NCBI GenBank assembly: GCA_022484695.1
Contig: JAKVKU010000007.1
Span: 124,001 to 188,000 of the forward strand
DNA: 64,000 bases
Direction: 5' to 3'
Origin: Lactobacillus sp.
Lineage (GTDB): Bacteria > Bacillota > Bacilli > Lactobacillales > Lactobacillaceae
The stretch's first letter is position 1. Each line of letters opens with the position of its first letter. Below, one piece after another: positions 48,616 through 58,018 of the stretch. Below the pieces are notes generated by a model that saw only the letters and a program-made list of their open reading frames with translations, was not told the origin of the DNA and did not search any database. Position numbers and translations under genes: made by a program.

Positions 48616-48794
48616 TTTGAATTCCCCCTTTGTAAGTTAACTTCATTATACTAAATTATACTCAGAACTACTATCATAAACGCTGCGTTGGGCAAACAAA
48701 TTTTTGTAGAAGGATATTTTTCAGCATTTTAACGCTTAACGTGTTATATTAAACTTGAATTTAAGTCATCTAGCACCCAAAGGAGGGGCAATTT

Positions 48795-49562
48795 ATGGAT
48801 TTAAATGGGCATCACATTTTGATCACCGGTGGCACCACTGGGATTGGGTTAGGCTTGGCGAAGGCGTTTGCGGCACAAAACAATCAGATTTTGATTGTGG
48901 ACGATAGTGCCGAAAGGCTGGCACAAGTGAAGGCGCAATTACCAGATGTATTGATTTACCAGGCTAATTTAAGCAAAGCGGATCAGCGTGAAGATTTGAA
49001 GTATTGGGTCGCGGATAATTTCGCGGATATCGACATGCTGATTAACGATGCGGAGATTCAGCGTTGGGTCAACTTGAAGAATTTACAGCATGACTGGCAT
49101 TGGTATCATCAAGAGCTAAATTTGGATTTTGAAGCGCAGATTCATTTGACTATGTTATTTTTACCGCGAATTTTGAAACAACCCAATGGGGCTATTGTCA
49201 CAGTGTCATCGGGCCTGGTCCTTAATCCTGGGGCTTGGGCGCCCCTATACACCGCCGCCAAAGCTGGGGTGCATGGGTTTACCCAAGCACTACGTTTGCA
49301 GTTGCAAGATACCGACACCAAAGTGTTTGAAATCTTACCCCCAGTGGTGAACGGGGATTTAGAAGATGAGGATGCCCGGACTTATGGGGCGGACTTAGAC
49401 GAATTTATCGCCGCAGTGATCCAACAATTCCAAGAAAACTTCCCAGAAATCACCTTTGACACTTCCTGGGACCAATTGCGGGCCAGTAAAGCGGATAATA
49501 ACGCCGCGGCCCAAGAAAATTGGAACCGATTTAAAGATAACCAACGTTTTCTAAAAGCTTAA
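48795..49562 (+). CDS. Short-chain dehydrogenase/reductase (DltE-like)
   Basis: ILITGGTTGIGLGLAKAFA, YTAAKAGVHGF. Confidence 0.88.
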   Translation: MDLNGHHILITGGTTGIGLGLAKAFAAQNNQILIVDDSAERLAQVKAQLPDVLIYQANLSKADQREDLKYWVADNFADIDMLINDAEIQRWVNLKNLQHDWHWYHQELNLDFEAQIHLTMLFLPRILKQPNGAIVTVSSGLVLNPGAWAPLYTAAKAGVHGFTQALRLQLQDTDTKVFEILPPVVNGDLEDEDARTYGADLDEFIAAVIQQFQENFPEITFDTSWDQLRASKADNNAAAQENWNRFKDNQRFLKA

Positions 49563-49622
49563 ACTAATTAATGAATTCAAAAACCACTCAGCGAAAAATT
49601 GGCTGGGTGGTTTTTTGCGAGC

Positions 49623-50249
49623 TTATGACATAATTTTTAAAATATCCTGGGGCTGGGCCAACTGATAGCGGGCTGTGGGGAAGGTTTGGCCTGGGGCCGC
49701 CCCCCATAAGGCGGCGGCAAAATCAATGCCAGCACTTTGGGCGGCTTGGGCGTCACTTAAGGCATCCCCGATATAAAGTGTCGTTGCAGGGGGCACCTGT
49801 AATTGTGCCGCGGCATGCAACAGGGGTCGGGGGTCGGGTTTGTGATAGGGCAGGCTATCGGCAGTAACCACCACAGCCATGGCATTTAAGAATTCAGTGG
49901 GGTCCATCTGTTGTAAATCAGCGTCATTGCGGGCCGTGACCACGCCTAATTTCACGCCGGTTTGTTGCAGGGCGAACAGCGTAGCGGCTACCCCTGGATA
50001 AAGGGGCTCCAGATATTGTCGGTGCTTGCTTTCGGCGTCATAGGCGGCCAACAAGCGGGCCTTTTGAGCTGGGGCAATATCCAGGGCGGCCATTTCCTGG
50101 GGGACAGCCATTGCAAAAGTTTGGCGTAACTGCTGGGGTGTGGCCTGCCGGTGAAATTGGGGCAAGATGGCTTGCATGATTTGTTGATAGGGGCTGAAAC
50201 TGTCGATCAAGGTGCCATCAATATCGAAGAGCAGCAATTGATAAGTCAT
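49623..50249 (-). CDS. HAD-family hydrolase (phosphoglycolate phosphatase-like)
   Basis: LLFDIDGTLIDSF; TLYIGDALSDAQAAQSAGI. Confidence 0.9.
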   Translation of the reverse strand: MTYQLLLFDIDGTLIDSFSPYQQIMQAILPQFHRQATPQQLRQTFAMAVPQEMAALDIAPAQKARLLAAYDAESKHRQYLEPLYPGVAATLFALQQTGVKLGVVTARNDADLQQMDPTEFLNAMAVVVTADSLPYHKPDPRPLLHAAAQLQVPPATTLYIGDALSDAQAAQSAGIDFAAALWGAAPGQTFPTARYQLAQPQDILKIMS

Positions 50250-50258
50250 GACCTCACC

Positions 50259-50915
50259 TCAAATTGAATAGTCAATGGCGTTCATGGCGGCAACGGTTTG
50301 CGCGATGTCGTGGCTGCGGGCAATCAGAGAAATCACTGCTGCCCCGGCCACCCCCGTTGCCGGTAATTCCTTTAAGTTGGCAGCGTTAATGCCGCCGATG
50401 GCCACAATGGGCCGGTGGCTGATTTGGGTCAGGGCTGTTAACCCCGCCAAGCCAATCACCGGGGCACTTGCCTTAGAGGGACTGGTGTAAATAGCACCAC
50501 TGCCGATATAGCTGATGCCTGGGATGTGATTGGCCGCTTCAACTTGGGCTTTGGTGTGGCAAGACAAGCCAATGAACATTTCTTGGCTGACCTGGGCCAC
50601 AACTTGGGCCGCCGCTGCATCGGTTTGACCCACGTGCACGCCATCGGCATGGAGGCGATGGGCTAAATCCACATCGTTGTCGACGATAAAGGGGATGTGA
50701 TAAGCCCCACAGAGTTTTTGCAGACGTTGGGCCATGGTCAACAGATGCAGGCCTGTCAAGGCATCTGGCCCTTTTTCCCGAAATTGAAAGGCGGTGATGC
50801 CCGCATCTAAAGCTTGCCGTACCACGTCTTCTAAGGTTTCACCTGCTGGAATATCCGGTGTGCCGGCAATAAAATAAGTATGGAGCATGGTTTTGTCAAA
50901 TTTCATCAGGCTCAA
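50259..50915 (-). CDS. thiE: Thiamine phosphate synthase
   Basis: FQFREKG, FIVDNDVDLAHRLHADGVHVGQTD, IGSGAIYTSPSK. Confidence 0.95.
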   Translation of the reverse strand: MSLMKFDKTMLHTYFIAGTPDIPAGETLEDVVRQALDAGITAFQFREKGPDALTGLHLLTMAQRLQKLCGAYHIPFIVDNDVDLAHRLHADGVHVGQTDAAAAQVVAQVSQEMFIGLSCHTKAQVEAANHIPGISYIGSGAIYTSPSKASAPVIGLAGLTALTQISHRPIVAIGGINAANLKELPATGVAGAAVISLIARSHDIAQTVAAMNAIDYSI

Positions 50916-50932
50916 AACTTCCCTTCACGCCG

Positions 50933-51730
50933 CTAATCAAAGCGGATTTGTTTTGCAATGGTCACCACATCGATCCAGCTCAGATCATCGATCAAACTGG
51001 CCGCAAAAGCGCTGGGTTGGGTGGCTTTCACAGTCTTGGCCACCAATTCTCCGGTGGTGCTGAAAATGCCTGTGGCAACTTGGGCCGCTTCAAAGTAGTC
51101 CGTGGTGATGCCACAGAAGCAGCCAATGATGCTGGACAACATGTCCCCAGAGCCCACGTGCAATTTGAATAGATCGGTTTCGTTGTAGACTTTTACCACC
51201 ACACTGCCGTTGGTGATGATATCAGTTTTGCCACTTTCCACCACCACACAATGGCGCTGGTTGGCTAAATCTTTAGCAATGGCCACGGGGTCAGCGCTAC
51301 CTTCACCGGCATCAATGCCCTTGGCCTGCCAGTCGGCCCCAGCTAAGGCAGCAATTTCCCCGGCGTTACCCCGAATAACGGCCACTTGATGGCGGTCTAA
51401 TAGGGCTTCGGCGCGCTTTTTCCGCGCTGGGGAGGCACCCACGGCTACCGGGTCTAAAATGATGGGTTTTTGATACTGGTTGGCAAAGCCCATGATGGTA
51501 TCAATATTGTCGATGCGGGGGTCCACAAAGGCCCCCAAGTTCACTGTCAAGGAACTGCAGATTTTGGTCAAATCTTCGGCTTCTCCGGTTTCTTCCGCAC
51601 CTCCAGCGGCGGCTGGTGAAGCCCCAATGGCGTTGACGGCGTTACAAAGGTCTTGGACCGTGACAAAATTGGCAATATTATAAGCAATGGGATTTTTCGC
51701 CCGTAATTCATCTAATAATGCTAGTTTCAA
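50933..51730 (-). CDS. thiM: Hydroxyethylthiazole kinase
   Basis: NIANFVTVQDLCNAVNAIGASPAAAGGAEE, LDPVAVGASPARK, HVGSGDMLSSIIGCF. Confidence 0.95.
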   Translation of the reverse strand: MKLALLDELRAKNPIAYNIANFVTVQDLCNAVNAIGASPAAAGGAEETGEAEDLTKICSSLTVNLGAFVDPRIDNIDTIMGFANQYQKPIILDPVAVGASPARKKRAEALLDRHQVAVIRGNAGEIAALAGADWQAKGIDAGEGSADPVAIAKDLANQRHCVVVESGKTDIITNGSVVVKVYNETDLFKLHVGSGDMLSSIIGCFCGITTDYFEAAQVATGIFSTTGELVAKTVKATQPSAFAASLIDDLSWIDVVTIAKQIRFD

Positions 51731-51757
51731 TGTAAAATTCCCCCTATAAAAGTAATT

Positions 51758-51917
51758 AAAAAAAGCTCACAAGAAACCAGCTTGTCAGCGCTTTGCAATC
51801 CTAGAGAGATGTTTGAAAGACAGAGCACACATTCCCTACGCAAGCACTAACTTACAGGTTCCAAGGGGCCGAGCCCAACAGGCCCATCTCAGTTGCTCAC
51901 GGCAACATCCCTAGTGT
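51758..51917 (-). ncRNA. TPP riboswitch with downstream terminator
   Basis: Minus strand: ACTAGGGATG...CTGAGATGGG...CCCCTTGGAACCTGTAAGTTAGTGCTTGCGTAGGGAATGTG (thi-box), then GCTGACAAGCTGGTTTCTTGTGAGCTTTTTT; upstream of thiM. Confidence 0.95.
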
Positions 51918-52151
51918 TTTGTTTAACAATAAGGTTGTACCATATAACCGCCAGGCGCGTCAATTTGAGGCGGTGCGGCTTGAACAAGTTGGTAATGTTA
52001 ACCAAAAGCGGCGTTAACAGCCCAGCAGACAGCTAATTTGGCCCTTTGCCCAAGTTTTTTTGGCAAAGTGGGGCTGGTTTTAAGGCCGTTTAAAGTTGTA
52101 GAATGTAACTGTAGTCGTTACAACTGGTTTCTTGGAAAGGGGATTTGTTTT

Positions 52152-53000
52152 TTGAAAACATTGAAAATCGCTGACCGAACCGTCCCAGCCGTGGGTGTGG
52201 GCACTTGGTATATGGGCGAAAACCGGGCCATTCATCAACAAGAAGTTAAGGCCATTCAAGCCGCCGTTCATGCCGGGGCCCGCTTGATCGATACCGCCGA
52301 GATGTATGGCAGTGGTCAAGCAGAGACATTGGTGGGCGAAGCCATTGCACCTTTCAAGCGGCAGGACTTGGTCATTGTGGACAAGGTCTTACCCCAAAAC
52401 GCCAACAAAAAAGCCATGGCTCATAGCTTAGAACAAAGCTTGCGGCGCTTGCAAACCGATTATGTGGACCTTTACTTATATCACTGGCGGGGCAGCACAC
52501 CTTTAGCAGAAACCGTCAGCGAACTACAACGCCTCCAAAAAAGCGGCAAAATTTTACGGTGGGGTGTTTCTAATTTTGATACCGATGACATGCAAGAACT
52601 CGCCCAATTGGCCAGTGCACAAGAAATTGCCACGGATCAGGTTTTGTATAATGTGAACCAACGGGGACCAGAATATGATTTAATCCCTTGGCTGGCCAAA
52701 CAGCAGATTCCCATGATGGCCTATTCCCCAGTGGATCACGGCGGGTTAAAACGCAGTGCCCAATTGAAGAATCCAGCCTTATTAGCCATGGCCCAGGATC
52801 ATCAGGCCAATGTGATGCAAGTTTTATTAGCCTGGGTGATTCAAAAGGACAACATCATCGCGATTCCCAAAACCAGTGTCCCGGAACATGCCCAAGAGAA
52901 TATAGCCGCCGCTGGTATCCAATTAAGCCCGGCAGAATTAAAAACCATTGACGGTATCTTTCCCGCACCAACTCGAAAAGAACCTTTAGCTATCTATTAA
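52152..53000 (+). CDS. Aldo/keto reductase
   Basis: RLIDTAEMYGSGQAETLVGEAI, VDLYLYHWRG; likely TTG start near 52152. Confidence 0.9.
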   Translation: MKTLKIADRTVPAVGVGTWYMGENRAIHQQEVKAIQAAVHAGARLIDTAEMYGSGQAETLVGEAIAPFKRQDLVIVDKVLPQNANKKAMAHSLEQSLRRLQTDYVDLYLYHWRGSTPLAETVSELQRLQKSGKILRWGVSNFDTDDMQELAQLASAQEIATDQVLYNVNQRGPEYDLIPWLAKQQIPMMAYSPVDHGGLKRSAQLKNPALLAMAQDHQANVMQVLLAWVIQKDNIIAIPKTSVPEHAQENIAAAGIQLSPAELKTIDGIFPAPTRKEPLAIY

Positions 53001-53131
53001 TTTCAGACTATCAAAAACGTCGGTCCAGCAACTGTTGTAAGCTGTGGGACCAACGTTTTTTTGATGTGGCTATTGAAGCCCAGGCATGATTAATTTATGA
53101 TTAACTTTAAATCACAAGGGAGCTGATTACC

Positions 53132-53827
53132 GTGCAAAAAGTTGGCATTCTCGGTGGCCTAGGACCAGAGGCCACCATGATTTATTACCAAGACATCATT
53201 AAAGGCTTTCAAAAACGGGTAGGTCGGCAAGATGTTCTGCCCGAGTTGATCATCAATAGCGTCAATATGTACCATTTATTCGAGCTGTTAAATCAGCAGG
53301 ATAATGCCGGGGCTGCGGCTTACCTGGGGAAAGGCATTGCCCAATTAGCCCAAGCCGGGGTGGACTTTGTGGCCATGTGTGGCATGACCCCGCATATTGT
53401 TTTTGATCAACTGCAAGCAGCAGCCACCGTGCCCCTATTAAGCATGGTGCAGACTTCGGTGGCTGCGGCCCAAGCCCAAAACTTTACCAAGTTAGGCTTG
53501 TTCGGGACTAAATTCACCATGAGCCATGATTTTGCCACTAAACCCTTTGAGACCCAGGGCATTACCATGTGTTTACCCAACCAGGCTGACCAGGCCTACA
53601 TCCATGAGAAAATCGAGAAGGAACTGGAAAATGGCATCGTCAAACCAGCCACCAAACAGCAATTGTTAAAAATTGCCAATAACTTGATTCAGACCCAGCA
53701 AATTCAAGGTTTGGTCCTAGGCTGTACGGAACTACCTTTGATCATTCAGCCCAATGATTTGCCGGTACCGGCCTTTGATATTGCCCAAATTCATATCCAG
53801 GCCATTGTGGACCGCATTTTTCAATAA
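53132..53827 (+). CDS. Aspartate/glutamate racemase family protein
   Basis: KVGILGGLGPEATMIYYQDI; GLVLGCTELPLII. Confidence 0.9.
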   Translation: MQKVGILGGLGPEATMIYYQDIIKGFQKRVGRQDVLPELIINSVNMYHLFELLNQQDNAGAAAYLGKGIAQLAQAGVDFVAMCGMTPHIVFDQLQAAATVPLLSMVQTSVAAAQAQNFTKLGLFGTKFTMSHDFATKPFETQGITMCLPNQADQAYIHEKIEKELENGIVKPATKQQLLKIANNLIQTQQIQGLVLGCTELPLIIQPNDLPVPAFDIAQIHIQAIVDRIFQ

Positions 53828-53967
53828 ATAACTGGAACGGCGATTGGAAAGGTGTTAAAGACTCTGCAACCGCTGTCTTCGATTGTGTTATGATTTAAGT
53901 AACGAATGATGGGGATTCAAATTTTGGCTGTACATAGGTTTTACTAAGACAAAAGGAGCGGACAAAA

Positions 53968-54159
53968 ATGTCACAAAGTTTTTTGGGTAATTTAACCACC
54001 GGTATTTTGTTAGCAATTGTCATCGCGTGGTACTACTTCTCAAGAGATAACCCGTCGCTTATCCTAGTTATCCTAGGGGCACTGGCAGCGGCCGTTTTAT
54101 TTGCGGCGGCCATTGCTGAAGTCGTTACTGGGCGGGCGAATATTAAAAAAGATGATTGA
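53968..54159 (+). CDS. Small membrane protein
   Basis: 63 aa, two hydrophobic segments, AAAAGGAG SD. Confidence 0.6.
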   Translation: MSQSFLGNLTTGILLAIVIAWYYFSRDNPSLILVILGALAAAVLFAAAIAEVVTGRANIKKDD

Positions 54160-54267
54160 GTCATTCTCCATATATACACCGGTTAGGTGTAATTAATACT
54201 GAAATAAGCCTGTTTTTGTGTAAATCTTGCTGAATGGGTGTATCATTGTATTATGGAGGTGTATAGA

Positions 54268-54552
54268 ATGGCAACAAAAGATGCAAAAAAGCGGTTAAAT
54301 GTCAATCTGAACGAATCTTTGTATGAGGAAGGCAATGCCATTCTCGATCAGCTGGGTCTCAGTCCATCGACGGTGGTGACAGCACTATATAAGCGGATCG
54401 TCGCTGAACAAGGCATTCCCTTCAAACTAGCGCTCACACCGCGAGAAACAGTGGGCAATGAGTTGGCCCAAACGGTCATGGGCTTACCGGCAAAGCCATT
54501 CAAGAATAAAGAAGAGATTCAGAAATGGCTGGCGGATGATGAAAATTGGTAA
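54268..54552 (+). CDS. RelB/DinJ-family antitoxin
   Basis: RLNVNLNESLYEEGNAILDQLGLSPSTVVTALYKRIVAEQGIPF. Confidence 0.85.
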   Translation: MATKDAKKRLNVNLNESLYEEGNAILDQLGLSPSTVVTALYKRIVAEQGIPFKLALTPRETVGNELAQTVMGLPAKPFKNKEEIQKWLADDENW

Positions 54553-54895
54553 TGGCGATCTCTTTGGTTTATACGTCGCTTACGTGCCCGGCCCTGGTGG
54601 TAAAAGACGCCCAGTAGTCGTCTTTGTTGGCGAGCAACAACAGCTGCGGGTCATGCCGATTACGACCAAGTACACATATAAATCCGACCGGATCAAACGT
54701 CAATACTACACGATTCAACAATGGCAAGCCGCCGGTCTAACAGAACCTTCGTGGATCGACATCCGCGACGTCCGGGCCTTGAACCGGCGTGAATTTTTAG
54801 CATTGCGGCCAAAGCCATTCGGTCAATTGACGATTGATGACCTGCAAGGACTGCTACAATTTATCAAAGAATATTGGTCTCGGACCAATGATTAA
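54536..54895 (+). CDS. Toxin, PemK/MazF-like
   Basis: GDLFGLYVAYVPGPGGKRRPVVVFVGEQQQLRVMPITTKY; start overlaps the antitoxin stop. Confidence 0.7.
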   Translation: MMKIGNGDLFGLYVAYVPGPGGKRRPVVVFVGEQQQLRVMPITTKYTYKSDRIKRQYYTIQQWQAAGLTEPSWIDIRDVRALNRREFLALRPKPFGQLTIDDLQGLLQFIKEYWSRTND

Positions 54896-55038
54896 TACCT
54901 TGAAGCATCGTGGGCGAATGACTGCGGTGCTTTTTACATGGCCTTAAAACAGCCATTTTTCATAGTCATCAAACTTATTATCAAAAAAATTCTAAAAGTG
55001 TAACAGGTGACGTCATAAGGCAAAATACGCCGTTTTTA

Positions 55039-55833
55039 TTATCTGGTGGATGTCTTAGTATGTTGAATTAATTGATATGATAAAAGTAAGAGACAGAGAC
55101 TTTGATCATTTCTTAAATAATTGATATTTAAGTTATTTCGAAAGCGAATTCTATCTAAGGCATCGCAATCTTCCAATATACTTTCATCAGCAGATTCTCG
55201 AGGGATTAGCTCAGGTTTTATTGGTAAATCAATAGGTTTAACGGGTATTGAAAGACTATGGTTTGTAACGATGTTTGTAAGGATAATAACATCATCTTCA
55301 GAAAACCGAATAGGACTATTGCCAAACAAACTCTCATTAATAGCCTGGTTATTAAGCTGTGGGATATTTAGAATCTGGCAGAGAACTTGGATTGATTTAG
55401 CGCCATGGTGTTCGTCGGCTAGGTTGGCCCAGTTTCTGCCAATATCATGTATAAAGGCTGCTAGGATCAAAGTTTCAGTACGAGTTGCGGTAAAATGATT
55501 GATTAAAGATTCAATGGTAACTAGCTTAGCAACTCTGTAGCCGTGATTATAACCATGACCAATTACAGGATTGTCTAATATGGATGAATTGAATATGCGA
55601 AGTTTAAGCAACTTTGCCAAAAGTTGGAATTTGCTATTGTATTTACTGTATTTGGGATAATTTGTGATAGCAGCCTGTGTTAATTGTGGATATTGTTGAA
55701 TTGTTGTGCCAGATCGCATATTTAAGACTGATTGGGGCTGCCTTAGCAAACTATTTAATGCAATATATGGATTATGAGTCCACTGACTAACAACCTTATG
55801 CTCAATATCAGAAATTTGAAAACTTTTTTCCAT
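55039..55833 (-). CDS. HD-domain phosphohydrolase-like protein
   Basis: HGYNHGYRVAKL...LAAFIHDIGRNWANL (H...HD) motif; likely start at MEKSFQISD. Confidence 0.8.
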   Translation of the reverse strand: MEKSFQISDIEHKVVSQWTHNPYIALNSLLRQPQSVLNMRSGTTIQQYPQLTQAAITNYPKYSKYNSKFQLLAKLLKLRIFNSSILDNPVIGHGYNHGYRVAKLVTIESLINHFTATRTETLILAAFIHDIGRNWANLADEHHGAKSIQVLCQILNIPQLNNQAINESLFGNSPIRFSEDDVIILTNIVTNHSLSIPVKPIDLPIKPELIPRESADESILEDCDALDRIRFRNNLNINYLRNDQSLCLLLLSYQLIQHTKTSTR

Positions 55834-55930
55834 GAAAATTCCTCCTTGAAAATAATGAAAATTCAACTATGATGAAATTGCAATATACTTTATTTTCAGT
55901 AACATCATTTTAGATTCTGGAGTGCACTCA

Positions 55931-56347
55931 ATGTCAAGGGGGCAATTAAAAGTGAGTTATGGAATTGGCGAATTTTCAAAAATAGTGGATATTTCTATTG
56001 ATACACTTAGGTACTATGAAAAAGAGAAATTAATTGTGCCAGAACGGGATAAAAGTAACCGACGCTCTTACACTGACCGGGATATAAAATGGCTTAACTT
56101 CATTAAACGGTTAAAGAAGACTGGAATGCCGATAAAAAATATTAAGTATTATGCCAAGCTGCGCTATCAAGGAGATGAAACGATTGATGAGCGTCTTAAG
56201 CTTTTGTATGATCAGCGTCATCGCTTAGAGGCGGATCAAATTGAATTACAAACACACATAAATTTCTTGGATGCAAAAATAGAGACTTATCATCAGATTA
56301 AGCATAATCTGCAAAAGCAGAAAAGTATTGAAGCATCATCAAATTGA
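55931..56347 (+). CDS. MerR-family transcriptional regulator
   Basis: YGIGEFSKIVDISIDTLRYYEKEKLIVPERDKSNRRSYTDRDI. Confidence 0.92.
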   Translation: MSRGQLKVSYGIGEFSKIVDISIDTLRYYEKEKLIVPERDKSNRRSYTDRDIKWLNFIKRLKKTGMPIKNIKYYAKLRYQGDETIDERLKLLYDQRHRLEADQIELQTHINFLDAKIETYHQIKHNLQKQKSIEASSN

Positions 56348-56395
56348 ATAGAAAACAAAAAAAGTTGGCTGTGAGCCAATTTTTTTGTTTTTCGC

Positions 56396-56426
56396 TTGAC
56401 ATGGAGTTCACTCCAGCAATTAAGCT
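56396..56426 (+). promoter_or_regulatory. MerR-type promoter/operator
   Basis: TTGACA-TGGAGTTCACTCCAGCAAT(19 bp)-TAAGCT; palindrome TGGAGTTCACTCCA within the spacer. Confidence 0.8.
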
Positions 56427-56454
56427 GACCTTAATCAAACGAAAGAAGGTTATG

Positions 56455-56829
56455 TCAATGACAACAAGATTAAGTAACGGCCAAGCTACTTTGGCCAAAG
56501 TAGATGATGCTGCAGCCGTCAATGTTATGGATTCCCTTAAAACCATCGCCCCAGATGTGGGTAAGTATATTCTAGAATTCGCCTTCAGCGATATTTATAA
56601 TCGACCGGGGTTAGATTTGAAACAACGGGAGATGATCACCATTACCACACTGTTGACCCAAGGCGATACTGCAGGTCAGCTTAAAGTGCATATTAATGGT
56701 GCGCTAAATGTTGGTCTATCAAGACAAGCAATTGTTGAGACTTTTATCCATTGTATTCCTTACGTCGGATTTCCAAAGGTGTTAAATGCAATCACAGTTG
56801 CTAAAGAGGTTTTTAGTGAACATGATTAA
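56455..56829 (+). CDS. Carboxymuconolactone decarboxylase family protein
   Basis: GLDLKQREMITITTLLTQGDTAGQLKVHINGALNVGLSRQAIVE. Confidence 0.85.
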   Translation, partial: SMTTRLSNGQATLAKVDDAAAVNVMDSLKTIAPDVGKYILEFAFSDIYNRPGLDLKQREMITITTLLTQGDTAGQLKVHINGALNVGLSRQAIVETFIHCIPYVGFPKVLNAITVAKEVFSEHD

Positions 56830-57565
56830 TAAAGCAAAAACTAGGGCCGAACTTCTTGATACTGTTGCCGAGTTACTCAGTAGGTCCACTAATGCAGTAG
56901 CGTTTACCGGCGCTGGAATTTCAACGGAATCAGGTATTCCAGATCTTTCAGAAATTTCTAGGATTTTAAATGCCGATAGACAATTTAACGCTGGTGTATT
57001 TGGTATGTTGAATAGCAGATTTGCAGAAACTAGCCCGGTGACGTTTTACAGACTTTATCGAAAAACTTTTTTTCAACCCAAGGCTCAACCTAATTTTGCA
57101 CATACATTTTTAGCAAATCTGGAATCTCAAGGAAAACTTAACGGTATCGCAACAATGAATATTGACTATTTGCATCAATTAGCTGGAAGCAAAAAAGTTT
57201 TTGAGTATTGGGGCGATATGAGGAAAAATCATTGCATAGGTTGTCATCGCGCCTATGATTGGGACATTATTAAGACACACTCGGTTCCATATTGCCCAGA
57301 ATGTGGGCACTTAATTGTACCGGATTTTGTGATGCGAAACTTGGCCACATATCGGCGTGAAGTTAGCGGCGGCCAGAATTTACTAAGACATGCGGATTTA
57401 TTATTTGTAATTGGAACGCAACGTAGTTCAGAGAGTTTTTCCTATAATATTCCGAAGATTGTCGTTAATGACGAGGTGTCAAATGGGATTGAGAATCAAA
57501 CGGTTAGTATTCATGGGAAGGCTGCCGAAATTTTCAGACAATTAAATGACCTGCTCCAAAATTGA
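56822..57565 (+). CDS. SIR2-family (sirtuin-like) protein with atypical active site
   Basis: AFTGAGISTESGIPD, TMNIDYLHQLAGSKKVFEYWG, zinc ribbon CIGC...CPEC. Confidence 0.85.
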   Translation: MINKAKTRAELLDTVAELLSRSTNAVAFTGAGISTESGIPDLSEISRILNADRQFNAGVFGMLNSRFAETSPVTFYRLYRKTFFQPKAQPNFAHTFLANLESQGKLNGIATMNIDYLHQLAGSKKVFEYWGDMRKNHCIGCHRAYDWDIIKTHSVPYCPECGHLIVPDFVMRNLATYRREVSGGQNLLRHADLLFVIGTQRSSESFSYNIPKIVVNDEVSNGIENQTVSIHGKAAEIFRQLNDLLQN

Positions 57566-57665
57566 ATGTCCATGATGTTAAAATAGTTTTCTTATACTGC
57601 CTGGGAGATTATAATGACAGCAGCAAAAGTCTGACAACCGTTGTTTTGGAAAGTAGCTGATACCT

Positions 57666-57914
57666 GTGTTAGTGGGAAAGATATTAGTCATGCTTTACGG
57701 TGTTCTCTTGATAGTTGTTGCTATAAAGATACCGGATTCGAAGATTCACGAAGGCTTTGATCAGTGGCCAATGGGGGATACCGTATTGGCCATTCTGCTT
57801 TTGGGATGGGTGGTAAAGAAGACCGGGCTAAATCTGCCCTACCGCAAGACTACGTTTATAGTCGGTTTGGGACTGATTATTATCCCGGCAATTGTTATAT
57901 TCTATGAACAATAG
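57666..57914 (+). CDS. Small hydrophobic protein of unknown function
   Basis: 82-aa ORF with TM segments. Confidence 0.45.
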   Translation: MLVGKILVMLYGVLLIVVAIKIPDSKIHEGFDQWPMGDTVLAILLLGWVVKKTGLNLPYRKTTFIVGLGLIIIPAIVIFYEQ

Positions 57915-58018
57915 TCGACGTTGAAATTTTAGTTGGGATTATTAAATAAGACAGCAAAATACCGCAAAAAACGAGGATGCCAGTTCAATGGCTGTCCTCG
58001 TTTTTTGTTAAAACTAAA

